From Prevotella sp. tf2-5 (GTDB lineage Bacteria > Bacteroidota > Bacteroidia > Bacteroidales > Bacteroidaceae), in contig NZ_FOWK01000014.1 in assembly GCF_900115435.1 (NCBI RefSeq), positions 25,966-89,965 of the forward strand: 64,000 nucleotides of DNA, read 5' to 3'. The notes under the pieces are model-generated. The model was not told the origin of the DNA and searched no databases. It saw nothing but the letters and a program-made list of their open reading frames with translations. The stretch's first letter is position 1, and every line of letters begins with the position of its first letter. Below are positions 51,001 to 57,925 of this stretch, piece after piece. The position numbers and the translations under genes were made by a program.

Positions 51001-51552
51001 AACACAACAGGTAACGGCATCGGTCACGACCTCCAGTTGATTATTGATGGCGAACTGGCTCGCACATACAACCTCAACGACTATTTCCAATATGACTTTG
51101 GAAGTTTCACCCAGGGAACGGTAGGCTTCAGCATCCCAGAGCTTAGCGAGGGGCCACATCGCTTACAGTTCCGTGTCTGGGATGTCCTCAACAACTCTAC
51201 CACCAGTACGTTGAATTTCAAGGTGTCGAAGGACGCGGCACCCACCTTCTTTGATGTGGAGTGTACCCATAACCCTGCCACCACCTCAACGGATATACGT
51301 ATTATCCACGACCGTGTGGGTAGCAACCTTGATGTCATCCTCGACATCTTCGATATGGCGGGACACCACCTCTGGCAGCACCAGGAGCATGGTACAGCCT
51401 ATGACAACAGCTATGTCATCAACTGGGATCTCTGTGTTGATGGCGGCCGCCGATTGCATACCGGTGTCTACCTCTATCGTGTCCGTATCAGCAGCGACGG
51501 CTCCAGCCAGACCTCTAAAGCCAAGAAAATCATCATTATAAGCAATAAATAA
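48025..51552 (+). CDS. porU: Type IX secretion system sortase PorU (C25 peptidase family)
   Basis: 1175 residues with signal peptide (MRRAILSLLLLCSCLTIGA). PorU sits on the outer surface, removes the C-terminal signal of T9SS cargo and joins the cargo to lipopolysaccharide. The gingipain-like catalytic domain has His678 in NYSGHGAPASF and Cys711 in WVTASCDIMPF. After it come Ig-like and beta-rich domains, ending in a region that itself resembles a T9SS C-terminal domain (YVINWDLCVDGGRRLHTGVYLYRVRI). Operon with porV (21 bp gap) and ispF; the FAH gene ends directly before it. Confidence 0.95.
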   Translation: MRRAILSLLLLCSCLTIGAQRFYNLTAPQVRVDSVLPVVSYAIPLYDNYADSTYTVSIEYPEFIPMSDADIQHYQQITQEELPKLPKISQQIAVSRKKASLEVSFVPLVYRNKKYQKLVSFMLKVKPKAVKKTTSRRAADGKRYADHSVLLEGEWVKIRIPKTGIYQLSNDLLQKAGFTNREKVRVYGYGGAMQPELLTADYLKETDDLQEIPTCNVGGRRLFHAVGPVTWNERHQRIRNPYSDYGYYFLTESDGEPQTISQEAFLAAYYPLEDDHNTLYEVDDYAWFKGGRNLYDATVLRGGSSRDYSLKASGNGAKGAVTVVVTADQATSVSVSVNGTAVGTVTIPSRGNYDEMRIGSKTFAVDNLQASNQVRIQPANGNATVRLDYISLFDESPATAPDLSSGSFPVPEYVGMIANQDHHADEAADMVIIIPSSGKMAQQASRLKTIHEERDGLRVRVVFADELYNEFSSGTPDANAYRRYMKMLYDRASSEEDMPRYLLLMGDAAWDNRMLSTAWTKEVPDDFLLCYESENSYSHTDCYVSDDYFCLLDDMEGGNMLRSDKPDIAVGRFPVRTADQAATMVDKVEQYLSNEQAGAWQNTVCVLGDDGNENQHMKDAQAVATLVEQLQPALQVKRVMWDAYPRTSTATGNRYPDITRLLKQQMNSGALIMNYSGHGAPASFSHEYVLTLQDFEEAVSKRLPLWVTASCDIMPFDGQEDNIGETAVLSTKGGAVAFFGTTRTVYQSYNRMMNLAFTNHLLNGGHNRVAIGEAVRRAKNQLIQTGSDQTANKLQYALLGDPALRLAIPTSPVIIETINGQEIADLSTPLKIGAGSTVEVAGYVADIDGHVNETFSGEMTAIVRDAAEEVVCRRNDPSEAETAFVYTDRNKILFQGTDSVSRGHFKFSFAVPKDISYSDGTGLITIYAVNKERDEEANGYTDKVVFNGRGSGEQDTDGPSVFCYLNSSSFVDGGTVNATPYFIAEINDPDGINTTGNGIGHDLQLIIDGELARTYNLNDYFQYDFGSFTQGTVGFSIPELSEGPHRLQFRVWDVLNNSTTSTLNFKVSKDAAPTFFDVECTHNPATTSTDIRIIHDRVGSNLDVILDIFDMAGHHLWQHQEHGTAYDNSYVINWDLCVDGGRRLHTGVYLYRVRISSDGSSQTSKAKKIIIISNK

Positions 51553-51573
51553 AAACGTCCTGCGTTTAGTAAA

Positions 51574-52743
51574 ATGATGAAAGCAAATAAGATTTATACA
51601 ACCATTGTCTTCCTGCTGTTCACCATCACAGTGAAAGCACAGGACACCAAGAGCCAGTTCAACCCCATTGAACATGCTGTGGTGTCGCAGACTATTGCCC
51701 CTGATGCCCGTGCTGCCGGTATGGGTGATGTGGGAGCCGCTACAGACCCTGATGTCAACTCACAATATTGGAATCCAGCCAAATATCCTTTCTGCATCAG
51801 TCGTGCCGGTATCTCCCTGAACTACACCCCTTGGCTCCGCCAATTGGTTAATGATATCAGTCTTGCCTATGTGGCAGGATACTATCGCATCGGTGACTAT
51901 TCCGCCATCTCCGGCTCCCTGCGTTATTTCTCTCTTGGTGAAGTAATGACCTCTATGGAGGAGAACGCGATGACCGTCAAACCTTATGAGATGTCTATAG
52001 ATGTCGCCTACTCTCTGATGCTGAGTGAGAAATTCTCCCTTGCCGCTGCTATCCGCTGGCTGTACAGTGACCTCCGCTACGACTATAGCGAGGACTCCTC
52101 TCCTGCCTCCGCCTTTGCGGCTGACCTGGCGCTCTACTATAACAACTACATCAATATCGGACAGCGTGAGTGCCAGTTGGGACTTGGAATGAATATATCC
52201 AATGTGGGTAGTAAGATTACTTATTTTGGTGACGACCGTTCTAACTTCCTCCCAGCCAACCTTCGTATCGGTGCCTCCTTGATGGTGCCCATCAACGAGT
52301 ACAACCGCTTTACTATTGCCGCTGATGCCAACAAGCTCCTCGTCCCCACCGTCCCCAAGCAGAACGAGGGTGAGTCGAAGGAAGACTATGAGCAACGTGT
52401 CATTGAGGAATACAATGACGTCGGCTCTATCGCTGGTATCTTCAAGAGCTTTGGTGACGCACCAGGTGGTTTCAAGGAAGAGTTGCAGGAAATCCAGTGG
52501 AGCGTGGGTGCCGAGTATACGTACCACGACCAGTTTACCCTTCGTGCTGGTTATCATCACCAGAGCGAGAACAAGGGTAACCTCAAATACTTCACTGTCG
52601 GTGGTGGCTTCCGTATGAGTGTCTTCTCTCTGGATGTCGGTTATGTCATCGCTACCGCAAAGAGTAATCCTCTTGACCAGACCCTTCGTTTCACCCTTGC
52701 CTTCGATATGGACGGCATCAAAGACTTGTTCAGAAGACGATGA
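51574..52743 (+). CDS. porV: Type IX secretion system outer membrane protein PorV (LptO)
   Basis: 389 residues with signal peptide (KANKIYTTIVFLLFTITVKA). A 14-strand FadL-like barrel that shuttles cargo from the translocon to PorU. Typical sequence: PDARAAGMGDVGAATDPDVNSQYWNPAKYPF near the start, the paired PWLRQLVNDISLAYVAGYYRIG and a C-terminal barrel strand LRFTLAFDMDGIKDLFRR. Follows porU and overlaps ispF by 4 bp; the porU-porV pair is characteristic of T9SS organisms. Confidence 0.94.
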   Translation: MMKANKIYTTIVFLLFTITVKAQDTKSQFNPIEHAVVSQTIAPDARAAGMGDVGAATDPDVNSQYWNPAKYPFCISRAGISLNYTPWLRQLVNDISLAYVAGYYRIGDYSAISGSLRYFSLGEVMTSMEENAMTVKPYEMSIDVAYSLMLSEKFSLAAAIRWLYSDLRYDYSEDSSPASAFAADLALYYNNYINIGQRECQLGLGMNISNVGSKITYFGDDRSNFLPANLRIGASLMVPINEYNRFTIAADANKLLVPTVPKQNEGESKEDYEQRVIEEYNDVGSIAGIFKSFGDAPGGFKEELQEIQWSVGAEYTYHDQFTLRAGYHHQSENKGNLKYFTVGGGFRMSVFSLDVGYVIATAKSNPLDQTLRFTLAFDMDGIKDLFRRR

Positions 52744-53213
52744 TACGGGTGGGAATGGGATATGATGTCCACCAGCTCGTCGCAGGTCGTGACCTATGGA
52801 TGGGGGGTATCAAGTTAGAGCATGAACTAGGTCTCCTCGGACATAGTGATGCCGATGTCCTTATTCATGCCATCTGTGACGCTATCCTCGGAGCTGCTAA
52901 TATGCGGGATATAGGCTACCACTTCCCAGATACCGCCGCAGAGACAGAGGGTATGGACAGCAAGGTTATCCTCAAGAAGACCATCGAGCTAATCGCCACG
53001 AAAGGATATCACTTGGTGAATATCGACGCGACGATCTGTGCCGAGCGTCCAAAGATGAATCCTCATATCCCTGCCATGCAACAATGTATGGCTGCTGTCA
53101 TTGGCTGCGATGTGGATGCGATTTCCATCAAAGCGACGACCACCGAGAAACTCGGTTTCACAGGCAGACAAGAAGGCATCTCCGCCTATGCTGTTGCTCT
53201 GATAGAGAAGTAA
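52740..53213 (+). CDS. ispF: 2-C-methyl-D-erythritol 2,4-cyclodiphosphate synthase
   Basis: 157 residues. MIRVGMGYDVHQLVAGRDLWMGG holds the metal ligands Asp9 and His11, GLLGHSDADVLIHAICDAILGAA the third ligand, and KATTTEKLGFTGRQEGI the substrate-binding TTE..GF.GR motif. MEP pathway of isoprenoid synthesis. It overlaps porV by 4 bp. Downstream are more than 900 bp without a gene. Confidence 0.96.
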   Translation: MIRVGMGYDVHQLVAGRDLWMGGIKLEHELGLLGHSDADVLIHAICDAILGAANMRDIGYHFPDTAAETEGMDSKVILKKTIELIATKGYHLVNIDATICAERPKMNPHIPAMQQCMAAVIGCDVDAISIKATTTEKLGFTGRQEGISAYAVALIEK

Positions 53214-53250
53214 CTATAGTCTGTCATCAGAATTATGAATTTCTGAAAAA

Positions 53251-53391
53251 CATATAACCATATAACATGATCCCCTTCAAACGCCCTTGTACAAAGGGAT
53301 TGAAGCATGTTATATGTTGTCAGAACATCTAACATACCGTAAAGCCCCTGTTTATCGGCATTTGAGCCACATCATGTTATAAGGTTATATG
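53251..53391. repeat. Intergenic island 3: two inverted cores between CATATAAC-type arms
   Basis: The arms 53251-53271 and 53371-53391 are complementary over 21 bp with one mismatch (unit CATATAAC). Inside are two cores in opposite orientation: one on the minus strand at 53276-53305 and one on the plus strand at 53341-53368 (CCCCTGTTTATCGGCATTTG). A shorter copy of the arm (CATGTTATATG) stands between them. Confidence 0.65.
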
Positions 53392-53588
53392 TTTTTCGAA
53401 AATTCATATAAATCAGGTACCGACTGAAGCCCACTTTGTTACCGACTAACTGTTGTTTTGTTACCGACTAAAGCCCACTTTCATACCGATTAAGGGCTTT
53501 ATTCGACCCGATTAAAGCCCTCATTTGCTAATCACCCTACCCCATGAACCCTTAACCCTGAACCCTTCGCCCTGCCCCCTTCCCCTAT

Positions 53589-53671
53589 GAAGGCGGCACC
53601 TTCAAGGGTCGAAGGTGCCGCCTTCGACCCGAGGAAGCGGCACCTTCGCAGGCAGGAGGTGCCGCCTTCGT
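53589..53671. repeat. GC-rich hairpin pair AAGGCGGCACCTTC
   Basis: GAAGGCGGCACCTTC and its complement GAAGGTGCCGCCTTC at 53589-53624 form a 15-bp stem; a similar second pair follows to 53671. Purely intergenic, next to a run of AACCCTTAACCC-type sequence at 53525-53560 that recurs in complement at 23670-23700. Confidence 0.7.
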
Positions 53672-53703
53672 AAAACACCCCTGTTAGATGCTTTTTATTC
53701 CGA

Positions 53704-53772
53704 TATCTCCTATCTCAGTAAATTCACTGAATTTGGTGAGTAAATTCACTGAATTTACTGAGATAGGAGATA
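53704..53772. repeat. Long hairpin with CAGTAAATTCACTGAATTT repeats
   Basis: ATATCTCCTATCTCAGTAAA and its complement at the other end flank an inner AAATTCACTGAATTT repeated in both directions; nearly perfect over about 69 bp. Confidence 0.75.
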
Positions 53773-53775
53773 TTG

Positions 53776-53852
53776 TTGTCACCGTTGCCGCTATGTTGTT
53801 ACCCACAATCCCTTGACAATCAAATACTTTTGCAAGGCGGCAACGGTGACAA
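53776..53852. repeat. 16-bp inverted repeat enclosing a promoter-like box
   Basis: TTGTCACCGTTGCCGC (53776-53791) and GCGGCAACGGTGACAA (53837-53852), 45 bp apart. TACTTTTG at 53825-53832 lies in the loop but has no -33 partner. Confidence 0.75.
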
Positions 53853-53910
53853 GGGTTTTAAAAATTACGTGTAGGGAATGGTGGTACTCTCAATATCAAA
53901 GAGATACCCC

Positions 53911-54113
53911 TAACCTCCAACTAAAAATCCCGCAAACCTCGATAAACAAAGGGCGCAAGACCAGTTGGAGGTTATCTGAACCTCCAACTAACGTCCAACC
54001 CACCTCCCACTATGTTAGAGGTTAGTGAGAGCTTAGTTGGAGGTTAGAGCAACCTCCAACTGCCCGCAAACGCCATGTACATCGGCGTTTCAGAAGAAAT
54101 CAGTTGGAGGTTA
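53911..54113. repeat. Intergenic island 4: two cores among six AACCTCCAACT-type arms
   Basis: Arms alternate in direction at 53911-53922, 53963-53974, 53979-53989, 54035-54046, 54051-54061 and 54102-54113. The first pair encloses a core read on the minus strand (CGCCCTTTGTTTATCGAGGT, 53936-53955), the last pair a core on the plus strand (CGCCATGTACATCGGCGTTT, 54071-54090). Confidence 0.7.
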
Positions 54114-54142
54114 GGGGTTTGTCGAAAATCCGACGAAAATCC

Positions 54143-54283
54143 GGGACGGTTCTCCCTGATCCACTTTTCTGTCTAAACATTTTGTAGAAAGAGATAATAA
54201 TACTACCTTTGCAACATAATTAATAACTTACGACAATGAAAACAAAACTGAGTATCTTATTTTGGATCACTCAGAACCGTCCC
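54143..54283 (+). mobile_element. 141-bp promoter-bearing element, copy A
   Basis: Bounded by GGGACGGTTCT (54143-54153) and its exact complement AGAACCGTCCC (54273-54283); AAAATCC before and CAAATTTTT after are shared with copy B and extend the ends. Inside are TTTG (54181-54184), 19 bp, TACCTTTG (54204-54211) and an ATG at 54236 that opens a 34-codon frame (MKTKLSILFWITQNRPQIF and on) running out of the element to 54340. Copies B and C have exactly the same length. No transposase inside; it resembles non-autonomous elements moved by REP-associated transposases. Confidence 0.75.
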
Positions 54284-54285
54284 CA

Positions 54286-54391
54286 AATTTTTATATTTGC
54301 CTGGGAAGAATATTGTGAACACCGCTTTAAGATTTTATAACCATCAAATTGACACTGTAATAAAGAAAATTGAGGAGGAACAAAAGAAATG
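54286..54391 (+). pseudogene. 3' tail of a lost gene upstream of the ankyrin lipoprotein
   Basis: Directly after element A a frame reads LYLPGKNIVNTALRFYN, then HQIDTVIKKIEEEQKK and a TGA that overlaps the next ATG (ATGA). The rest of the gene is missing; element A occupies its place. An overlapping stop/start with a small downstream lipoprotein is what a toxin gene followed by its immunity gene would look like. That reading is inference. Confidence 0.4.
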
Positions 54392-55144
54392 AGGAAGTAT
54401 ATTTTGGTTATATTTGTTACACAGATGATGGTTGCCTGTATTGGAAATGAGAAAGACTATCTGGGGTATGATATAGAACTATGGAAAGATACTGAGGTAT
54501 GGGATTTTGCAAAATGTATCTCAAAGGGGAAATTTGAGAGAGCGGAGAAAATGCTCAAAGATTATAGTATTGATATTGACTTTAAGGACCCGAAATTTGG
54601 AGAAACATTACTTTTTTGGGCAGTATTTAATGATAATTTAGATGCTGTTAAGTTCTTAGTGGATCATGGTGCAAACCCAAATGCCCATAATACCTGTAAT
54701 GGAACATCTCCGATGGTATTGGCCGCTAGCGGATTTAATTCAATAGAAATTTTGAAGTATTTACTTGAGCATGGTGGTAACCCTAATGACTATGTTAAAG
54801 AAAATGAAATACTGTCGTATGGGCGTATATTAGAAACCCCTTTAACAAAAGCAGCATTTATCAGTTTAGAAAAAACAAAAATGATAGTTAAGGCAGGGGG
54901 GGATCTGAATTTTTCAGTAAAACCAGGACGAACTGCGTTTTTTAAAGCAGCAATTAGTACTCGTATAGAGATTTTGGATTATTTGTTATTTAATTATAAG
55001 CTAGATTATAAAAAGACTTTTACTGTTACAATAAAGGGGGATACCTTGTATTTAAAAGAGATAATGAAAAATAATCCAATTTTACATCCCAATGATAGTA
55101 TTATATTCATGCGTATTAATGAATACTTAGATTCACAATATTAG
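54389..55144 (+). CDS. Ankyrin-repeat lipoprotein, possible immunity protein
   Basis: 251 residues. MRKYILVIFVTQMMVAC is a lipoprotein signal with Cys17 as the acylated residue. Ankyrin units follow: TLLFWAVFNDNLDAVKFLVDHGANPN, SPMVLAASGFNSIEILKYLLEHGGNPN, TPLTKAAFISLEKTKMIVKAGGDLN, TAFFKAAISTRIEILDYLLFNYKLD. Small ankyrin proteins often neutralise polymorphic toxins or act as envelope chaperones. Its ATG overlaps the stop of the truncated upstream frame, and transcription probably comes from the promoter in element A. AT-rich, unlike the core genes. Confidence 0.8.
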   Translation: MRKYILVIFVTQMMVACIGNEKDYLGYDIELWKDTEVWDFAKCISKGKFERAEKMLKDYSIDIDFKDPKFGETLLFWAVFNDNLDAVKFLVDHGANPNAHNTCNGTSPMVLAASGFNSIEILKYLLEHGGNPNDYVKENEILSYGRILETPLTKAAFISLEKTKMIVKAGGDLNFSVKPGRTAFFKAAISTRIEILDYLLFNYKLDYKKTFTVTIKGDTLYLKEIMKNNPILHPNDSIIFMRINEYLDSQY

Positions 55145-55394
55145 GGAAATCTAGTACTAAAAATAGATTAGGAATTGATATTTCTCTGCACGAACTGCAG
55201 TATCGAAAAAAGAGTGAAAATGGTTCTGTGGATTGTTGAGAATCGTTCCATCAAGTTTACTCTTGACTGCATGCTTCTGACTGTGCTGCGTTTCATTCAT
55301 AAATTCTGCTTGTCGGGAGCGTCTGACACAGGGACAGGTACTGTCATGAAACAGTAGGCTCAAAATAGTTTGGAGGACTTTTATGTATAATACA

Positions 55395-55426
55395 TTTGCA
55401 ATATTGGATAAAATGATGTATCTTTG
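55395..55426 (+). promoter_or_regulatory. Promoter of the transposase remnant
   Basis: TTTG at 55395-55398, 20-bp gap, TATCTTTG at 55419-55426. Intact although the gene behind it is cut after 20 codons. The stretch 55145-55394 holds no gene I can support; it contains one GGGACAGGTACTGTC palindromic fragment (55330-55344). Confidence 0.55.
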
Positions 55427-55454
55427 CATCAGTCAAAGTAAAATGTCAACTATT

Positions 55455-55514
55455 ATGCCTAGAAAGTCAAGAACGCCAAGCGGTACAGGAATCTACCATG
55501 TAATGATGCGAGGA
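55455..55514 (+). pseudogene. Remnant of a REP-associated tyrosine transposase (RAYT), 5' end only
   Basis: 20 codons, MPRKSRTPSGTGIYHVMMRG, the standard N-terminus of RAYT/Y1 transposases (family members continue with IN-x-Q...FE-D). The frame is interrupted exactly where copy B begins with AAAATCCGGGACGG at 55515. It shows that a RAYT once lay here and that copy B either inserted into it or replaced the rest of it. Confidence 0.7.
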
Positions 55515-55520
55515 AAATCC

Positions 55521-55661
55521 GGGACGGTTCTCCCTGATCCACTTTTCTGTCTAAACATTTTGTAAAATGAAATAAGAGACGTATCTTTGCAACATAACTA
55601 ATAACTTACGACAATGAGAACAAAACTGAGTATCTTATTTTGGATCATTCAGAACCGTCCC
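55521..55661 (+). mobile_element. 141-bp promoter-bearing element, copy B
   Basis: Ends GGGACGGTTCT (55521-55531) and AGAACCGTCCC (55651-55661). The promoter half has drifted (TATCTTTG at about 55582-55589 instead of TACCTTTG) but keeps the spacing. The internal ATG at 55614 opens a frame that is still open at the element's end and continues into the lipoprotein gene. It interrupts the RAYT remnant. Confidence 0.75.
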
Positions 55662-56507
55662 CAAATTTTTTTGGGGGAAAAAGCGATAAAAATAGTAAAG
55701 GTGCTTACATTCCTATTACCGCTATTCGCATCTTGTAAGCAATCGTGTTTTAATGTTCTTACTCATAATGATGTCGGATATTGGTCAGATAGCTGGAAAC
55801 CAAAAGATCATCATGGCTCTATTATGGAGTTTTCAAAGAAGGACTCAACACTGAAGTACTTAGGTGATACTTGGGCATACGATGATTGGTCACCTGCACT
55901 ATGGGGGCTAAAATTCAAAATATCTAATGATACATTATTTACTTATGTAAATAGGAATGGAAATGTAAAAATATACGATACCCTTATGGTCGTGTCTTAT
56001 TCAAATAATATTTTCAATGCCAAAACAAACGACTCATATAATGTTAAATGGCATAGAATATCGACGAGATATGCAAGGAGAATGATGGATAGTCGGGTGA
56101 AGTTGTTTTCTTTACTAAAAAGAAATGACCATGACAGGAAGGTAACAGATATTGTTGGTGTCGTGTGGAAACTATACGGTTATGGTGATGTCTCTACAGG
56201 AATAGTCAGAAAGTCGAAATCTCTAAAAAACGACTGGATGAGTGTAATAAAGTTCTGGGAAAACGGCACTATGTCAGGCCAATCAACATACAGTAAATTA
56301 GGCGGGGCATACACCATCTCTGGATCAAATATAGAAATCATGGACTTTGACAACGGTATTGGACGAGAGGATTATGATGGCAAAGAGTTCTGTAATGTCC
56401 TGCCGCAATGCAATAAGTTTAAGATAACGAATAATTGGTTACAGTTGTTCTATAATGATGGCAAGAACTATCTTATTTTCAAAGTGGCGAAAAACTTTAA
56501 ATATTAA
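55614..56507 (+). CDS. Lipoprotein of unknown function fused to the leader frame of element B
   Basis: 297 residues as read from the element's ATG. Residues 1-20 (MRTKLSILFWIIQNRPQIFL) come from the element. The ancestral gene probably began at Ile25: codon ATA at 55686 reads ATAAAAATAGTA, and an ATG there would give the lipoprotein signal MKIVKVLTFLLPLFASC with Cys41 (present numbering) as lipidated residue. The mature part contains GYWSDSWKPKDHHGSIMEFSK and LGGAYTISGSNIEIMDFDNGIG, suggesting a lipocalin-like beta-barrel, but I do not recognise a family. Whether the fused N-terminus still permits export is unclear. Confidence 0.6.
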   Translation: MRTKLSILFWIIQNRPQIFLGEKAIKIVKVLTFLLPLFASCKQSCFNVLTHNDVGYWSDSWKPKDHHGSIMEFSKKDSTLKYLGDTWAYDDWSPALWGLKFKISNDTLFTYVNRNGNVKIYDTLMVVSYSNNIFNAKTNDSYNVKWHRISTRYARRMMDSRVKLFSLLKRNDHDRKVTDIVGVVWKLYGYGDVSTGIVRKSKSLKNDWMSVIKFWENGTMSGQSTYSKLGGAYTISGSNIEIMDFDNGIGREDYDGKEFCNVLPQCNKFKITNNWLQLFYNDGKNYLIFKVAKNFKY

Positions 56508-56539
56508 AACGAGATTCAAATGAAGACAGGTGAAACTTA

Positions 56540-56680
56540 GGAACAGTTCTCAATGATTCACTTTCTTGTGTAAACATTTTGTAGAAAGAGATAATAATAC
56601 TACCTTTGCAACATAATTAATAACTTACGACAATGAGAACAAAACAGAGTATCTTATTTTGGATCATTCAGAACCGTCCC
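56540..56680 (+). mobile_element. 141-bp promoter-bearing element, copy C
   Basis: Left end GGAACAGTTCT (two differences from copies A and B), right end AGAACCGTCCC at 56670-56680. The interior is almost identical to copy A, with TACCTTTG at about 56601-56608 and an ATG at 56634. The element's own frame ends 22 codons on; a second ATG at 56659 in another frame leads into the downstream tail. Confidence 0.72.
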
Positions 56681-56904
56681 CAAATTTTTTTAATGTATTA
56701 GGTTCTAATTGTGCTGTTACTGTCCAAACTGCTCTCTCAGCAGCGGGTAAAAATCCAGGAACCCCAAAAGATGTATCTTTTTCTCCTTATTCCAATAATG
56801 CAGTTTCTTTAGCTGATTATTTAATAAGGGCCAAAGTTCCCAATCATATCTATCGACAAATAAAGACAACTAATCGTGGAAAAGTAATTAAACCTAGAAA
56901 ATAA
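56659..56904 (+). pseudogene. 3' tail of a lost gene, possibly a polymorphic toxin, joined to element C
   Basis: 81 codons, the first 11 from element C. The rest reads NVLGSNCAVTVQTALSAAGK and goes on to SNNAVSLADYLIRAKVPNHIY. The NC...ALSAAG pattern recalls the active-site cysteine helix of papain-like or NlpC-like C-terminal toxin domains, but the domain is incomplete. The stop codon overlaps the ATG of the membrane-protein gene (TAATG). It could be translated from ATG 56659, giving an 81-residue product of doubtful use. Confidence 0.45.
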
Positions 56905-57533
56905 TGAAAAAAATTATATTTCTTTCCCTTATGTTATTTGGTCTTTTATGGCTAATGTACAATAATGTAAATCACTATATGACTATACTTATATCATATT
57001 GGGCTGTAATATTCGGTATAGTTATAACAATACTTTATTTGTTTATTTCCAAGAGATGGAAGAAGAGTTTCATTCTTTTGTTTATCGTTGTATTCTTATC
57101 TGTTTTCTTTTACCTATTGGGAGTGCAGACACCTCCAATGTTTAGAGAGGTTTTGGATTGTCATAGTGATTATGTTTCTGATTCAAAAAAATCGAATGCT
57201 TTTATATGTGAATATTCATTGATATACAATAGTAAATACAATATTAAGATAAATGACGCTTTTGTGGAGTATCGTCGTGAGTATAAGAATTATTATAGTC
57301 GTGAATATAATATTGATAAGAATAGTTCTTGGTTTATTGCAAACATTGAAGACCTATCGGGCTTAGGACAAAAGGGATATGGCGAAAAATGGGAAATAGA
57401 AAGAATGAATAGTAGTCGTATCGTCTTGCCTGTTATTATAAAAGATACTATAATATTATATTTAAATGATAAAAAGAACAAGGAATGTGCAGATTCCTTA
57501 ATATTTAGGCGAATCACCGGGACAGGTATTTGA
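56904..57533 (+). CDS. Small membrane protein, possible immunity protein
   Basis: 209 residues: three hydrophobic spans in the first 90 residues (FLSLMLFGLLWLMYNNV, ILISYWAVIFGIVITILYLF, FILLFIVVFLSVFFYLLGV), then a hydrophilic domain of about 115 residues. The last residues (RRITGTGI) are encoded by a GGGACAGGT palindromic fragment, so the true C-terminus may have been altered. No family recognised. Start overlaps the stop of the truncated tail, as expected for an immunity gene behind its toxin. Strongly AT-rich. Confidence 0.6.
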   Translation: MKKIIFLSLMLFGLLWLMYNNVNHYMTILISYWAVIFGIVITILYLFISKRWKKSFILLFIVVFLSVFFYLLGVQTPPMFREVLDCHSDYVSDSKKSNAFICEYSLIYNSKYNIKINDAFVEYRREYKNYYSREYNIDKNSSWFIANIEDLSGLGQKGYGEKWEIERMNSSRIVLPVIIKDTIILYLNDKKNKECADSLIFRRITGTGI

Positions 57534-57610
57534 TTCCTATGTAAGAAGGAAGAATTTATACTAAATAAGCATAAAAGTTCATTTTCTTGCTGAATTATTT
57601 GGCAGAACCA

Positions 57611-57641
57611 TTTGTGGTATCATAAATAATTCCTATCTTTG
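57611..57641 (+). promoter_or_regulatory. Promoter of the DUF4160/DUF2442 pair
   Basis: TTTG at 57611-57614, 19-bp gap, TATCTTTG at 57634-57641; leader of about 22 nt. Confidence 0.7.
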
Positions 57642-57670
57642 TAGCGGAGAAATAATAAAACGAAAGTTAT

Positions 57671-57910
57671 ATGCCAGAAGTATTTAGATTTTTTGGGTTC
57701 TCGTTCTTTTTCTACAGCAAAGAACACGAGCCGCCACATATCCACGTAGAGGGTAATGGCGGAGTAGCCAAGTTCGAATGGAATGGTACAGGGTTCATCC
57801 TCACAGAGAAAGAGGGTATCAAAACGGGCGACTTCCGCAAGGTCAAAGCTGTGATTGATGAGAATGCCGATATTATTATCAAACGTTGGAACGAACATTT
57901 TAATAAATAA
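57671..57910 (+). CDS. DUF4160 protein
   Basis: 79 residues: FFFYSKEHEPPHIHVEGNGGVAKFEWNG is the DUF4160 core with the HEPPHIHV motif. DUF4160 proteins occur next to DUF2442 proteins throughout bacteria and the two are proposed to form a toxin-antitoxin-like module, though activity has not been demonstrated for most. The partner gene begins 15 bp downstream. Confidence 0.88.
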   Translation: MPEVFRFFGFSFFFYSKEHEPPHIHVEGNGGVAKFEWNGTGFILTEKEGIKTGDFRKVKAVIDENADIIIKRWNEHFNK

Positions 57911-57925
57911 TGGGAGGATATGCCT

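Noticed and set aside
53825..53832. TACTTTTG as a promoter for a gene near 53.9 kb
   Set aside because: No -33 partner at 19-21 bp and no open frame behind it; the box lies in the loop of a 16-bp inverted repeat.
55157..55429. 90-codon minus-strand frame after the ankyrin gene
   Set aside because: It crosses the RAYT promoter and a palindromic fragment, and its translation matches nothing recognisable.
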